NCBI GenBank assembly: GCA_965115835.1
Contig: OZ220471.1
Span: 1,798,001 to 1,862,000, forward strand
Length of the DNA: 64,000 bases
Source of the DNA: Foliamicus sp965115835
Lineage (GTDB): Bacteria > Pseudomonadota > Gammaproteobacteria > Steroidobacterales > Foliamicaceae
Reading direction: 5' to 3'
Shown: piece by piece, positions 18,081 through 27,292 of the stretch
Numbering within the stretch: the first letter of the stretch is position 1
How the letters are laid out: each line of letters begins with the position of its first letter
The notes under the pieces: model-generated
What the model was told of the DNA's origin: nothing
Seen by the model: only the letters and a program-made list of their open reading frames with translations
Database searches by the model: none
Position numbers and translations under genes: made by a program

Positions 18081-18124
18081 GCCGGTCTGTCCCCCAACTG
18101 GAGAGCCGATGGTACGCCCTCCCG

Positions 18125-19426
18125 TCAGGCGGGCTGGAGGGCGGCGGTCTCGCAAACGGCGGCGCACAGCTGCCGGAGGTCCCGATTGGACATCACGTAC
18201 GCCGGCATCAGGTAGATCAGCTTGCCGAACGGCCGCGCCCACACGCCGCGCTCCACCAGCCGGCGCTGGGTTTCCGCCACATCCACCGGCTGGCGCATCT
18301 CGACCACGCCGATGGCGCCCAGCACCCGCACATCGGCGACCTGGGGCATTTGCCGGCAAGGCGCAAGCCCGCTGCGCATTTCGCGCTCCAACCGCGCCAC
18401 GCGCTTCTTCCACGGCGACTCGACGAGCAGATCGATACTGGCCGCCGCAACCGCACAAGCCAGCGGATTGGCCATGAAGGTGGGACCGTGCATCAATACG
18501 CACGCTGCGCCCGGCCCGGCGGAAATCGTCCCGGCGACATGCCGCCGCGCCAACGTGGCCGCCAGGCTCATGTAGCCCCCGGTGAGCGCCTTGCCCACGC
18601 ACATGATGTCGGGAACCACGCCGGCGTGCCCGCAGGCGAACAGCTGGCCGCTGCGACCGAAACCGGTAGCGATTTCATCGGCGATCAGCAGCAGGTCGTG
18701 GCGGTCGCACAGCTCGCGCGCTCCCTTGAGGTACTCGGGGTGATAGAACGCCATGCCGCCAGCGCCCTGCACAATCGGCTCAAGGATCAACGCGGCGATT
18801 TCGTGGCGATGGCGCGCCGCCAGTTCCTCCAGCGAATCGAGGTCCGCGGGGTCCCAGGGTTCGCCGAAGCGCACGCGCGGCGAGCTGGCGAACAACTGTT
18901 CGGGAACGACGCCGGAGAACAGGTGATGCATCCCGGCCACCGGATCGCATATCGACATGGCCTGAAAGGTGTCGCCGTGGTAGCCGCCGCGAACGGTCGC
19001 AAGTCGCGTCCGGCCTTCAACGCCCCTGGCGCGCCAGTACTGCAGGGCCATCTTGATCGCCACCTCCACGGCCACGGAACCGGAATCGCTGAAAAAAACG
19101 CGGTCGATGTCTCCTGGCGCCAGCGCCGTCAGCCGCTGGGCCAGACGGATGGCCGGTTGGTGCGTCAGTCCGCCGAACATCACATGAGCCATGCGGGCCA
19201 ACTGCCGGCGCACGGCACGGTTCAGCGCAGGGTGGTTGTAGCCGTGGATCGCCGACCACCACGACGCCATGCCGTCGATCAGTTCCCGGCCGTCCTCCAG
19301 CACAAGGCGCACTCCGCGCGCCGAGGCCACCGGGTAAACCGGCGCGGGGTTGCGCATGGACTCGTACGGATGCCAGACATGGCGCCGGTCGAAGGCCAGA
19401 TCGGATGCCGACAAACCGTCGTTCAC
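18125..19426 (-). CDS. bioA: Adenosylmethionine-8-amino-7-oxononanoate aminotransferase
   Basis: 433-residue class III PLP aminotransferase that makes 7,8-diaminopelargonic acid from KAPA with S-adenosylmethionine as amino donor. Seen: HVWHPYESM near the start (typical of BioA), WWSAIHGYNHP, the PLP-site Asp in LIADEIATGFGRSG and the lysine in VGKALTGGY. The start is GTG 19426, overlapping the bioD stop as GTGA, so the two are translationally coupled. It is part of the bio gene run bioB-bioF-prx-bioD-bioA. Confidence 0.95.
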   Translation of the reverse strand: MNDGLSASDLAFDRRHVWHPYESMRNPAPVYPVASARGVRLVLEDGRELIDGMASWWSAIHGYNHPALNRAVRRQLARMAHVMFGGLTHQPAIRLAQRLTALAPGDIDRVFFSDSGSVAVEVAIKMALQYWRARGVEGRTRLATVRGGYHGDTFQAMSICDPVAGMHHLFSGVVPEQLFASSPRVRFGEPWDPADLDSLEELAARHRHEIAALILEPIVQGAGGMAFYHPEYLKGARELCDRHDLLLIADEIATGFGRSGQLFACGHAGVVPDIMCVGKALTGGYMSLAATLARRHVAGTISAGPGAACVLMHGPTFMANPLACAVAAASIDLLVESPWKKRVARLEREMRSGLAPCRQMPQVADVRVLGAIGVVEMRQPVDVAETQRRLVERGVWARPFGKLIYLMPAYVMSNRDLRQLCAAVCETAALQPA

Positions 19427-20034
19427 AGCGCCATCCTGGCGGCATGCGCCCGAACCTGCCTGCGGGACACAGGCCGCGGCAGCGCCGGCAGATCCAGAAG
19501 GCACTCCAGACCGGTCATGTCGAGGATCGCCCTGCGGCTTTCGTGGTTGGGTTCGCCGCTGAACACAATCCCGGCCAACGGCAACCCCCTGGCCTCCAGC
19601 GCTTCGACCGTGAGCAGGGTGTGGTTGATGCTGCCCAGGTAGTAATTGGCGACCACGATGACCGGCAGCCCCCAGTCCTCCATGAGATCGCCAGTAAGCA
19701 TATCCCCGGCCAGCGGAACCCGTACGCCGCCCGCCGGCTCCACCACCAGGCTTCCATCCACCTCCGGAAGTTGAAGGCGCGACCGCTTGAGGGTCAGATG
19801 CTCCCAGGCGGCGGCGGCATGAGGGGACATGGCGGCCTGCAGCCTATAGGCCTCGGGCAGGAAACGGGCGCGGTCGTTGGTGACCAGACGGCGCACTTCC
19901 ATGGTGTCGGTATGCGCAAGCCCGCCCGCCTGTACCGGTTTCCAGTAGGCCGCGCCCAGCCGTTCCACGCACAACGCCGACACCAGGGTCTTGCCAACGC
20001 CGGTGCCGATGCCCGCAATCGCGTAACGCTGCAT
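19423..20034 (-). CDS. bioD: Dethiobiotin synthetase
   Basis: 203 residues. ATP-dependent carboxylation of diaminopelargonate to dethiobiotin. The P-loop GIGTGVGKT is at the N-terminus, followed by WKPVQAGG and, later, VVEPAGGVRVPL, all standard for BioD. I chose ATG 20034 (GGGGAAA just upstream) over an in-frame GTG nine bases earlier. The stop overlaps the start of bioA. It is separated from bioF by an exported peroxiredoxin gene on the same strand, an unusual insertion in a biotin cluster. Confidence 0.95.
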   Translation of the reverse strand: MQRYAIAGIGTGVGKTLVSALCVERLGAAYWKPVQAGGLAHTDTMEVRRLVTNDRARFLPEAYRLQAAMSPHAAAAWEHLTLKRSRLQLPEVDGSLVVEPAGGVRVPLAGDMLTGDLMEDWGLPVIVVANYYLGSINHTLLTVEALEARGLPLAGIVFSGEPNHESRRAILDMTGLECLLDLPALPRPVSRRQVRAHAARMAL

Positions 20035-20115
20035 TTTCCCCACCCGTACGACGCGGTGCGCGCGGCGGAACCTCCGTGCGCGGCAGGCAATCCCCCCAGG
20101 CTGGCGGAGGCGGGC

Positions 20116-20664
20116 TTAGCGGCCAGCGGAAGAAGAGGCGGCGGCGCGTTTCTCCACGCCCAGCCGCTCGAGCGTGGCGACAATGTCCTCGGCAGCCGTG
20201 TCGGCCTTGACCTTCCGGTCCACGTCAAGGATCAGGCCATCGCTGCCGATGTAGAACGTCTCGCGCCTCGGAAAGCCGAAGGCGCCGATCACCTGATAGG
20301 CGTTGGCGACTTCCCGGGACTCATCGGACAGGATGGGGAAATCCGCGCTGTACTTGTTGGCGAACGCGGTGTTGTCTTCCGTCGAGTCCACGCTGGCCAT
20401 GAAGTAACTGACATTGAACTGGCGAATCCGGTCGCCGTTCTCCGTGAGGGATTTGCACTCCCTGGTGCAGCCCGGCGTGTCGGCCTTCGGAAACCAGGCG
20501 AGCACCACCGGGCCGTCCGCCAGCAGTTTCGAGAGCGAGTATTCGTTTCCGTCGGAACCGGGAAGGGTCCATTCAGGCGCCGGCGAACCGACTTCCAGCG
20601 GGGCGTCGGCGGCACAGGCTGCGCCGGCAAGGGCAAGTGCGCAAACGGCAAGATATCTTTTCAT
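20116..20664 (-). CDS. Exported peroxiredoxin (PrxQ/BCP-like)
   Basis: 182 residues from ATG 20664. The first 18 residues form a Sec signal ending in GAACA-A, so the mature protein is probably periplasmic. The AhpC/TSA thioredoxin fold is clear: VVLAWFPKADTPGCTREC, where Cys66 in the TPGCT motif is the peroxidatic Cys. A second Cys follows at position 70 (CxxxC); in classical PrxQ the resolving Cys is usually one residue further (CxxxxC). FPILSDESREVANAY and RRETFYIGSDG are also family features. It reduces hydroperoxides using an external thiol donor. It lies between bioF (129 bp) and bioD (81 bp) on the same strand, perhaps in one operon. Confidence 0.92.
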   Translation of the reverse strand: MKRYLAVCALALAGAACAADAPLEVGSPAPEWTLPGSDGNEYSLSKLLADGPVVLAWFPKADTPGCTRECKSLTENGDRIRQFNVSYFMASVDSTEDNTAFANKYSADFPILSDESREVANAYQVIGAFGFPRRETFYIGSDGLILDVDRKVKADTAAEDIVATLERLGVEKRAAASSSAGR

Positions 20665-20793
20665 GGGCGGGTACCGTGTGGTGGGCAGGGAAACAGGGTG
20701 GATTATACAGAGCACCGGCGCAGGAGCGCCCGGCGCGAGGGTGTCTTTGAAGGTTCGCATTCGCAGGAGCGCCGCAAGCCCGGCCCGCAAGCC

Positions 20794-21945
20794 TCACAAC
20801 CCACCGGAAGCGCGCATCGCTTCGTCCACCGCCGCGAACAGCCGGTCGATTTCCTCACCCGTGTTGTGCGCGTGCAGGCACACCCGAATCCGCTCCTGCC
20901 CTTCCGGAACCGTGGGAGCGCGAATCGGCAGGACCATCAGGCCCTTGCGGCGCAGCGCCTCGCCCACCCGGCGCACGGCGGCCGCGCCCGGAACCATGAG
21001 GCCCTGAATCCACGACTCGCTGGGCAGCCACTCCCGGGACGATGCCGCCGCGCGCCGGCGAAAAAAGGCCACATTGGCCCGCAGCTTGCGGCGCAGGTCG
21101 CCAAGCTCGGGCAGCAGGTCGTAGGCCGCCTGCACCCACAGCGCCCATAGCGGCGACGGTCCGGTGGAGAACACGAAGGGCCTGGCGAAATTCACCAGGT
21201 AGTCGCGCAGCGCGGCCGGGCACAACACCGCGCCGCCGCAAAGCCCCAGCGCCTTGCCGAAGGTCACCACGCGCGCCAGCACCCTGTGCTCCAGCCCCGC
21301 TTCCACGACCGCGCCCCGGCCGCCCGGCCCGACCAGTCCGTTGGCGTGCGCTTCGTCCACCACCAGGCCCGCTCCCCGGGCGTCGGCGAGCGCCACGATT
21401 TCTTCCAGCGGCGCAAAATCGCCTTCCATGGAGTAGAGGCTCTCCACCACGACCACTCCCGCCTCGCCGGGCTTCATGCGGTCCAGACCGGCCTCGAGCT
21501 CGCCCATGTCGTTGTGGGCGAAAATAATTCGCTCGGCGCCGCTCAAGCGGCAGCCGTCAATCGCGCTGGCATGCAGCAGGCGGTCGCAAAACAGCGTGTT
21601 CGCCACGCCGCCCAGGCTTGCCAGCAGCCCCATGTTGGCGGTGAAACCGCTGGGAAACACCAGCGCCGCCTCGGCGCGGTAGAACTCCGCAAGCCGGCTC
21701 TCCAGGGCCTCCAGTGCGGGGTGATTGCCGGAAATGAGCCGCGATCCCGTGGCGCCCTGCGGCACGGCGCGGTGGGCGCTGATTTCCGCGATACGCCGGC
21801 GCAGGCGAGGGTCGCGGGCCAGGCCCAGGTAGTCGTTGGAGCAGAAATCCACGCCGCGCGGCGCGTCCGGCATGAGCCGCAACAGGTTGGCCTGCTCGCG
21901 CTCCCGGAGCGCCTTGTCCAGGGCCCGCCGGACTGCCGCGCTCAT
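20794..21945 (-). CDS. bioF: 8-amino-7-oxononanoate synthase
   Basis: 383-residue PLP enzyme of the alpha-oxoamine synthase family. Condenses a pimeloyl thioester with alanine to give KAPA. Seen: FCSNDYLGLA, GSRLISGNH, the PLP Asp-x-x-His motif in VVDEAHANG and the lysine in VTFGKALGLCG. The ATG at 21945 overlaps the bioB stop as ATGA, so the genes are coupled. No bioC or bioH is nearby, so the pimeloyl supply route is not shown by this window. Confidence 0.96.
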   Translation of the reverse strand: MSAAVRRALDKALREREQANLLRLMPDAPRGVDFCSNDYLGLARDPRLRRRIAEISAHRAVPQGATGSRLISGNHPALEALESRLAEFYRAEAALVFPSGFTANMGLLASLGGVANTLFCDRLLHASAIDGCRLSGAERIIFAHNDMGELEAGLDRMKPGEAGVVVVESLYSMEGDFAPLEEIVALADARGAGLVVDEAHANGLVGPGGRGAVVEAGLEHRVLARVVTFGKALGLCGGAVLCPAALRDYLVNFARPFVFSTGPSPLWALWVQAAYDLLPELGDLRRKLRANVAFFRRRAAASSREWLPSESWIQGLMVPGAAAVRRVGEALRRKGLMVLPIRAPTVPEGQERIRVCLHAHNTGEEIDRLFAAVDEAMRASGGL

Positions 21946-22913
21946 GCAGGCAGGCGACTTTCCTCTCGGAGATGCGGCTCGCGAGCGGTCAGGCCGAGGA
22001 GTTCCAGCAATTCGCCGTCGCTGTCGGCAGACGGGTTGGGCGTGGTCAGCAGTTTCTCCCCGGTGAAGATGGAATTGGCGCCGGCGAGAAAGCACAGCGC
22101 CTGCTGTTCGGCGCTCATGCGCACGCGCCCCGCGGACAGCCGCACCATCGCCTGCGGCATCAGGATCCGGGCGGTGGCGACCATGCGCACCATATCCCAG
22201 GTGGACACGGGCGGGCAGTCCTCCAGCGGAGTGCCCGGCACCGGAACCAGCGCGTTCACCGGGACCGATTCGGGCGGGCCGGGCAGCGTCGCCAGGGTAT
22301 GCAGCAGGTCGATACGCTGATCCGCCGTCTCGCCCATTCCGACAATGCCGCCACAACACACCGACAGCCCGGCCCGGTGCACATTGGCCAGCGTCTCCAG
22401 GCGTTCGTCGTAGGTGCGGGTGCCGATGATCTGCGGGTAGAACTCGCGGCTCGCATCCAGGTTGTGGTTGTAGGCGTACAGACCCGCTTCCTTGAGGCGC
22501 TGCGCCTGCGATTCGGTCAACATGCCCAGGGTGCAGCACACTTCCAGGCCCAGATCACGCACCGCGGACACCATTTCCAGCACGCGGTCGAAATGGCGGT
22601 TGTCGCGCACCTCGCGCCAGGCCGCGGCCATGCAAAAGCGCGTGCTCCCGGCTTCCCGCGCCGCGCGCGCGGCTTCGGTGACGGTTTCGAGATCCAGCAA
22701 CCCGTGCCGGTCGATGTCGGTGTGGTAGCGCGCCGCCTGCGGGCAATAGGCGCAGTCCTCCGGACAGCCGCCGGTCTTCACCGACAGCAGCGTACACAAC
22801 TGCACCTCTCCGGGGCGGTGATGCTCGCGGTGCACCGTAGCCGCCCGGAAGATCAGATCCAGCAACGGCGAGTGGTAGATCGCCGCCACCTCGGCCCGTG
22901 AAATATCCGGCAT
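21942..22913 (-). CDS. bioB: Biotin synthase
   Basis: 323-residue radical SAM enzyme that inserts sulfur into dethiobiotin. The radical SAM cluster motif CPEDCAYC is at residues 50-57 (CxxxCxxC). Cysteines of the auxiliary cluster region are also present (LEVCCTLG, LSVCCGGIVGMGE). YNHNLDASREFYPQII is a BioB hallmark. The start ATG 22913 has an AGGAGA site upstream. It is first of the bio genes and 14 bp downstream of a small open frame and the VOC gene, so the whole set may extend upstream to the aldehyde dehydrogenase. Confidence 0.97.
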   Translation of the reverse strand: MPDISRAEVAAIYHSPLLDLIFRAATVHREHHRPGEVQLCTLLSVKTGGCPEDCAYCPQAARYHTDIDRHGLLDLETVTEAARAAREAGSTRFCMAAAWREVRDNRHFDRVLEMVSAVRDLGLEVCCTLGMLTESQAQRLKEAGLYAYNHNLDASREFYPQIIGTRTYDERLETLANVHRAGLSVCCGGIVGMGETADQRIDLLHTLATLPGPPESVPVNALVPVPGTPLEDCPPVSTWDMVRMVATARILMPQAMVRLSAGRVRMSAEQQALCFLAGANSIFTGEKLLTTPNPSADSDGELLELLGLTAREPHLREESRLPA

Positions 22914-22927
22914 GTCCTGTTCTCTCC

Positions 22928-23140
22928 TCAGGCGCTCCTGCCGCGCGGGCCGGACAGCGCCGGAACCCGCAAGAAAGGGTCTCCGGCAATCGCCGGTCCG
23001 TTGTCGAACCTGCCCCCCGAACGGGTCGCGGCATGGAACTCCGGAGACCAGCCCGCCCGCCGGCGCGCCTGTCGGGCGATCCGCGGCGTCAGGCCCGGGA
23101 TCGGCGCAAGGGCCAGCAGGGAAGCGAAGCCGGGAATCAT
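22928..23140 (-). CDS. Small uncharacterised protein between VOC gene and bioB
   Basis: 70 residues from ATG 23140; that ATG overlaps the VOC stop (ATGA arrangement at 23140) and the frame ends 14 bp before bioB. This tight packing is the main reason to list it. The N-terminus is mildly hydrophobic (MIPGFASLLALAPIPG) and the rest is rich in Arg, Gly and Pro. I do not recognise a family. In high-GC DNA such a frame may also be chance. Confidence 0.35.
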   Translation of the reverse strand: MIPGFASLLALAPIPGLTPRIARQARRRAGWSPEFHAATRSGGRFDNGPAIAGDPFLRVPALSGPRGRSA

Positions 23141-23592
23141 CACGCGGCCTTGCGAATGCAGTACAGCACTACCAGGTGGCCATCGTGATCGAGTATGCCG
23201 ATCTCCCGGCCCACCCGGCCGTCGTGCGTGTGCAGGGTTTCCTCCGGGAAGATGTGCAAGCCCTCCGCGCGCGCGCCCTCCACGGCCCCGTCGAAATCAT
23301 CCACCTCCAGCACCAGCGCATGACTGTGGGGCAGCGAAGCCTCGGGCAGGTCCACGCCGCCCACCTCGGTGAGCGCCAGACTGCGGGCCTGCCCCTTGCT
23401 GCTGAGCGCAGCGAACCGGGTCCTGGCCTCCCCGGGAATCCGGAACACCGTGTAGGCGTAGGTCTCTTCGCGCTCCCCCTGTATGAAGTCGAGCCGAAAG
23501 CCCAGGATGTCCCGGTACAGGCGAAGCGACCGGTCCAGGTCCGCCACCACGAGATTGGCGCGCTGCACGCGCACCGGAAGTTCGTTCGACAT
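23140..23592 (-). CDS. VOC (glyoxalase/bleomycin resistance-like) protein
   Basis: 150 residues, two beta-alpha-beta-beta-beta units: RANLVVADLDRSLRLYRD for the first and HALVLEVDDFDGAVEGARA for the second, ending in GILDHDGHLVVLY. The last metal-ligand position, usually Glu in a DPDGNxxE pattern, is Val here, so metal binding may be incomplete. The substrate is unknown. It starts 4 nt after the stop of the aldehyde dehydrogenase gene, so the two form an operon and probably act on the same pathway, perhaps an aromatic or dicarboxylate breakdown route; that is inference. Confidence 0.85.
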   Translation of the reverse strand: MSNELPVRVQRANLVVADLDRSLRLYRDILGFRLDFIQGEREETYAYTVFRIPGEARTRFAALSSKGQARSLALTEVGGVDLPEASLPHSHALVLEVDDFDGAVEGARAEGLHIFPEETLHTHDGRVGREIGILDHDGHLVVLYCIRKAA

Positions 23593-23596
23593 GATT

Positions 23597-25096
23597 TCAG
23601 CGCCCCATCCTGAGCATGGAAAAGTCGGTAAGCGGAATGCTGACCGTCTTCGGTTCGGTGAAGAATTGCAGGCTTCCCCGAGCGCCGTCGCGCCCGATGC
23701 CGGACTGCTTGTAGCCGCCGAACGGCGCCCGCAGTTCGCGAAACATGGGCGTGTTCACCCAGACCGTGCCAACGCGCAACTCGCGGGCGGCGCGCATGGT
23801 CACGTTCAGGTCCTGCGACCACAGGTAGGCCACCAGGCCGAACTGCGAATCGTTGGCCATCCGCAGGGCCTCATCCAGATCCTCAAATTCGAGGAAGGTT
23901 GCAAAAGGGCCGAAAATCTCCTCCTGGCAGATACGGGCGGAATGGTCCCCGGCCAGAACCGCGGTGGGCTGGACGAACCAGCCGCGTTCGAGTTGGGCCG
24001 GACGGCCGCCGCCCAGGAGCACCTTCGCCCCTTCTTCGCGCGCAAGCCTTGCGTAACCCAGCACCCGCTGCATGTGCTGCTCGTAGCACAGCGGGCCGAT
24101 TTCGGTGTCCGCCTGTAGCGGATCGCCGATCCGCAGGGTCCGGGCGCGCTCCACGAAGCGCTCGATGAATTCGCCTGCGATCGACCGCTGCACCAGAATC
24201 CGCGAACCCGCCAGACACTGCTGGCCGTTGCTGGAAAAGATGCCCAGCAGGGCGCCGTCGAGCGCACGCTCCATATCGGCGCTTTCGTGAATGATGTTGG
24301 CCGACTTGCCGCCCAGTTCCAGCAGCACGGGTTTCAGGGACTTGCCCGCCTCGGACATGATGATCTTGCCGGTCTCCGATCCTCCGGTAAACCCGACCAT
24401 ATCCACCTCGGGGTGGTTGACCAGCGCCGTTCCGGTCACCGCGCCACGCCCGTTGACGAGATTGACCACGCCGGGCGGCAAGCCCGCCTCGTGGAAGATC
24501 TCCACCATGCGCTGCATGGAGTGCGGGGTGTACTCCGACGGCTTCAGCACACAAGTATTGCCGAAGGCGATGCAGGTGGCCACGCGCATGGACGCCAGCG
24601 GAATCGGCGCGTTCCAGGGCGCCATCATGGCGCCTACGCCCACCGGCTCGCGGGTAACGTAGGTGAGGAAATCGGTGTTCTGCGTATAGACCTCGCCGGA
24701 GTCCTGGCTCAGGACTTCGCCGAAGAACTCGAAGTTGTAGGCAGCGCGCGCCACATGCATGGCCCGCACCTGGCTGATCGGCACGCCGGTATTCAGGCTG
24801 TCGAGGAACTCCAGCTCCTCGCGATGCTGGTGCAGCGCCGCATGCATGGAGCGGAACACCGCCTTGCGTTCGTCCGCGCCCATGCGGGGCCAGGGGCCGC
24901 TTTCGAACGCTTGGCGCGCGGAACGAACGGCGGCGTCCACTTCCGCGGCGTCGGCTTCGCGCAGAACCCCGTTGGGTTCCTCGCTGGCGGGGTTGATGAT
25001 CGGAAAGTCCGCGCCGCGCCTGCCGGCGGCGACCGGCTCGCCATCAATGATGCTGCCAACGTGTTGGCGTACTGCAAAGCCTGCGTATTCGCTCAT
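23597..25096 (-). CDS. NAD(P)-dependent aldehyde dehydrogenase
   Basis: 499 residues, full length for the superfamily. Catalytic residues are in place: Glu in LLELGGKSA and Cys in NGQQCLAGSR; cofactor-binding PWNAPIPLA and KPSEYTP, and the C-terminal FGGYKQSGIGRDG, are all typical. The overall pattern resembles the branch with carboxymethyl-hydroxymuconate semialdehyde and betaine aldehyde dehydrogenases, but I cannot assign the substrate. Start ATG 25096. It is the first gene of a run with the VOC protein and perhaps the biotin genes, after a 172-bp gap from rho. Confidence 0.93.
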   Translation of the reverse strand: MSEYAGFAVRQHVGSIIDGEPVAAGRRGADFPIINPASEEPNGVLREADAAEVDAAVRSARQAFESGPWPRMGADERKAVFRSMHAALHQHREELEFLDSLNTGVPISQVRAMHVARAAYNFEFFGEVLSQDSGEVYTQNTDFLTYVTREPVGVGAMMAPWNAPIPLASMRVATCIAFGNTCVLKPSEYTPHSMQRMVEIFHEAGLPPGVVNLVNGRGAVTGTALVNHPEVDMVGFTGGSETGKIIMSEAGKSLKPVLLELGGKSANIIHESADMERALDGALLGIFSSNGQQCLAGSRILVQRSIAGEFIERFVERARTLRIGDPLQADTEIGPLCYEQHMQRVLGYARLAREEGAKVLLGGGRPAQLERGWFVQPTAVLAGDHSARICQEEIFGPFATFLEFEDLDEALRMANDSQFGLVAYLWSQDLNVTMRAARELRVGTVWVNTPMFRELRAPFGGYKQSGIGRDGARGSLQFFTEPKTVSIPLTDFSMLRMGR

Positions 25097-25268
25097 GGCC
25101 CGCGAGCATAAAGAATAGCCCGCCCCGGCGCAATCGGCGGCCCAAGGCTACCGCCTGGCCCGCAGCAGCACATTGCCACGCTCACTTCGGACTGGAGCAC
25201 CGCACCGTCCCCCGTCCGCCCCGGTCTCGCCCGGCGAGTGGCCCCGGGCAGGCTCTGTGTCCGGGCGT

Positions 25269-26699
25269 TCAGCCCATCTTCATGGTTTCGAAGAAGGCCT
25301 TGTTTCTGCGCGTGTCGCGCATCTTGTCGATCAGGAATTCGGCGGCCGCCAGCTCGTCCATGGGGTGGAGCAACTTGCGCAGCACCCAGATTTTCTGCAT
25401 CTCGTCTTCCTCGGTGAGCAGATCCTCGCGCCGCGTGCCCGAGCGGTTGATATTGATGGCGGGGAAGACGCGCTTCTCGGAAATCCGCCGGTCCAGGTGA
25501 ATCTCCGAGTTGCCTGTGCCCTTGAACTCCTCGTAGATCACCTCGTCCATTTTCGAGCCGGTATCGACCAGCGTGGTGGCCAAGATCGTGAGGCTGCCGC
25601 CTTCCTCGATATTGCGGGCCGCGCCGAAGAAGCGTTTCGGGCGTTGCAGCGCGTTGGCCTCCACACCGCCGGACAGCACCCGCCCGGAAGAAGGCGCGAC
25701 CGTGTTATAGGCGCGCGCCAGACGCGTGATCGAATCCAGCAGGATCACCACATCGCGGCGGTGCTCCGCCAGCCGGCGCGCCTTGTGCAGGACCATCTCG
25801 GCCACCTGCACATGGCGGGTGGCCGGCTCGTCGAAAGTACTGGATACGACCTCGCCGCGCACGCTGCGCTGCATTTCCGTTACTTCCTCGGGACGCTCGT
25901 CGATCAGCAGCACGATGAGGAAGGTTTCCGGATAGTTGGCCGCGATGGATTGGGCGATGTTCTGCAGCAACATGGTCTTGCCGGCCTTGGGCGGCGACAC
26001 GATCAGCCCCCGCTGCCCCTTGCCGATGGGCGCGACCATGTCGATGATGCGCGAAGTCAGATCCTCGGTGCTGCCGTTGCCCTGCTCGAGCGTGTAACGC
26101 GCCTTGGGGAACAGCGGCGTGAGATTCTCGAACAACACCTTGTCACGGGAATTGGCCGGCGCCTCGTGGTTGATCTGATGCACCTTCAACAGGGCGAAGT
26201 AGCGCTCGCTGTCCAGAGGCGGACGCACCAGCGCGGACAGCGTGTCCCCGGTGCGCAGGTTGAACCGGCGTATCTGGCCCGGCGAGACGTAGATGTCATC
26301 CGGGCCGGCCAGGTAGGACTCGTCGGCGGAGCGCAGGAAACCGAAACCGTCCTGCAGGATTTCCAGCACTCCCTCGGCGTGGATGGACGCACCCTTGCCG
26401 GCGTGCGCCTTCAGCACCGAGAAGATGATGTCCTGCTTTCGCGCCCGGGCAAGGTTTTCCAGGCCGAGCTGGCGACCCTGCTCCAGAACCTTGGCTACCG
26501 GAAGCTTCTTGAACTCGCTCAGCTTGAGAATGTGGCCCAGCGCATCAAGTTGTTCGGTGGTGATCGTTTCCTCGACCGTGAAGCCGCCCACATCATCGTG
26601 GTGGCTTCGGTCCCGGCGCCGTCCCCGCGGGGCGGCATTGGGAGTTCTGGAACGGGGTGGGCGGCGTGGGCGGCCCGTATTTCCGGCGTAATTTCTCAC
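25269..26699 (-). CDS. rho: Transcription termination factor Rho
   Basis: 476-residue RNA-dependent hexameric ATPase. The N-terminal OB-fold RNA-binding domain (GVLEILQDGFGFLRS) and the RecA-like motor (SPPKAGKT Walker A, LLIDERPEEVTE, VVILLDSITRLARAYN) are normal. Before the usual start region (LSEFKKLPVAKVLEQ) it has about 50 extra residues rich in Arg, Pro and His. The extension seems genuine: GTG 26699 overlaps the trxA stop as GTGA, and no ATG lies near the usual start. Gene order trxA-rho with divergent rhlB matches Escherichia coli. A basic extension could add RNA affinity; that is inference. Confidence 0.97.
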   Translation of the reverse strand: MRNYAGNTGRPRRPPRSRTPNAAPRGRRRDRSHHDDVGGFTVEETITTEQLDALGHILKLSEFKKLPVAKVLEQGRQLGLENLARARKQDIIFSVLKAHAGKGASIHAEGVLEILQDGFGFLRSADESYLAGPDDIYVSPGQIRRFNLRTGDTLSALVRPPLDSERYFALLKVHQINHEAPANSRDKVLFENLTPLFPKARYTLEQGNGSTEDLTSRIIDMVAPIGKGQRGLIVSPPKAGKTMLLQNIAQSIAANYPETFLIVLLIDERPEEVTEMQRSVRGEVVSSTFDEPATRHVQVAEMVLHKARRLAEHRRDVVILLDSITRLARAYNTVAPSSGRVLSGGVEANALQRPKRFFGAARNIEEGGSLTILATTLVDTGSKMDEVIYEEFKGTGNSEIHLDRRISEKRVFPAININRSGTRREDLLTEEDEMQKIWVLRKLLHPMDELAAAEFLIDKMRDTRRNKAFFETMKMG

Positions 26700-27016
26700 A
26701 GTTTTTCTTCCAGCATCCGCGAAATCTGTTGGCGGGATTGCGCACCCACCGCCTGCATTTCCACCTGCCCGCCCTTGAACAGGATCAGGGTGGGAATGCT
26801 GCGAACGTTGTAGCGGAAAGCCGTTTGCTGGGCTTCGTCAACGTTGATTTTCACCACCTGCAAACGTCCTTCGTACTCGTCTGCGACCTGTTCCAGAACG
26901 GGCGCAATCATGCGGCAGGGACCACACCACTCCGCCCAGAAATCCACCAGAACCGGCACTTCGCTGCCAAGAACTTCGGACTGGAAGTTTTCTTCCGTAA
27001 CGTGAGCAACGCTCAT
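26696..27016 (-). CDS. trxA: Thioredoxin
   Basis: 106 residues, normal length for thioredoxin 1. General disulfide reductase of the cytoplasm. The active site WCGPC (Cys31, Cys34) follows VDFWAEW, and the cis-proline loop IPTLILF is present. ATG 27016 has GGGGAG at proper spacing. It reads into rho with a 4-nt overlap and is divergent from rhlB across about 275 bp. Confidence 0.97.
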   Translation of the reverse strand: MSVAHVTEENFQSEVLGSEVPVLVDFWAEWCGPCRMIAPVLEQVADEYEGRLQVVKINVDEAQQTAFRYNVRSIPTLILFKGGQVEMQAVGAQSRQQISRMLEEKL

Positions 27017-27292
27017 ATGAGGCTCCCCTTGAGAGAATCAATTGGAGTTGGGATGTATGGGCGAGGCCCCTTGCCTCCCCTTGCAAAAACCGTTGCCCCC
27101 TTCGATGGTTGGCGGGCGATCCGATAACGGCTGCGTCGACTGCGAAAGGCCACGCGGCCCCCGGCCGATTCCGGGCATGGACGCCATTCTACATGAAAAA
27201 ACCGCAAACAGGGGTTGGCCGGCATTGCGTGCTCCAGCATGCGCCTGCGCCGCACAAGCACTACAATACGCAACGGTCAACAAGGCCAAACA

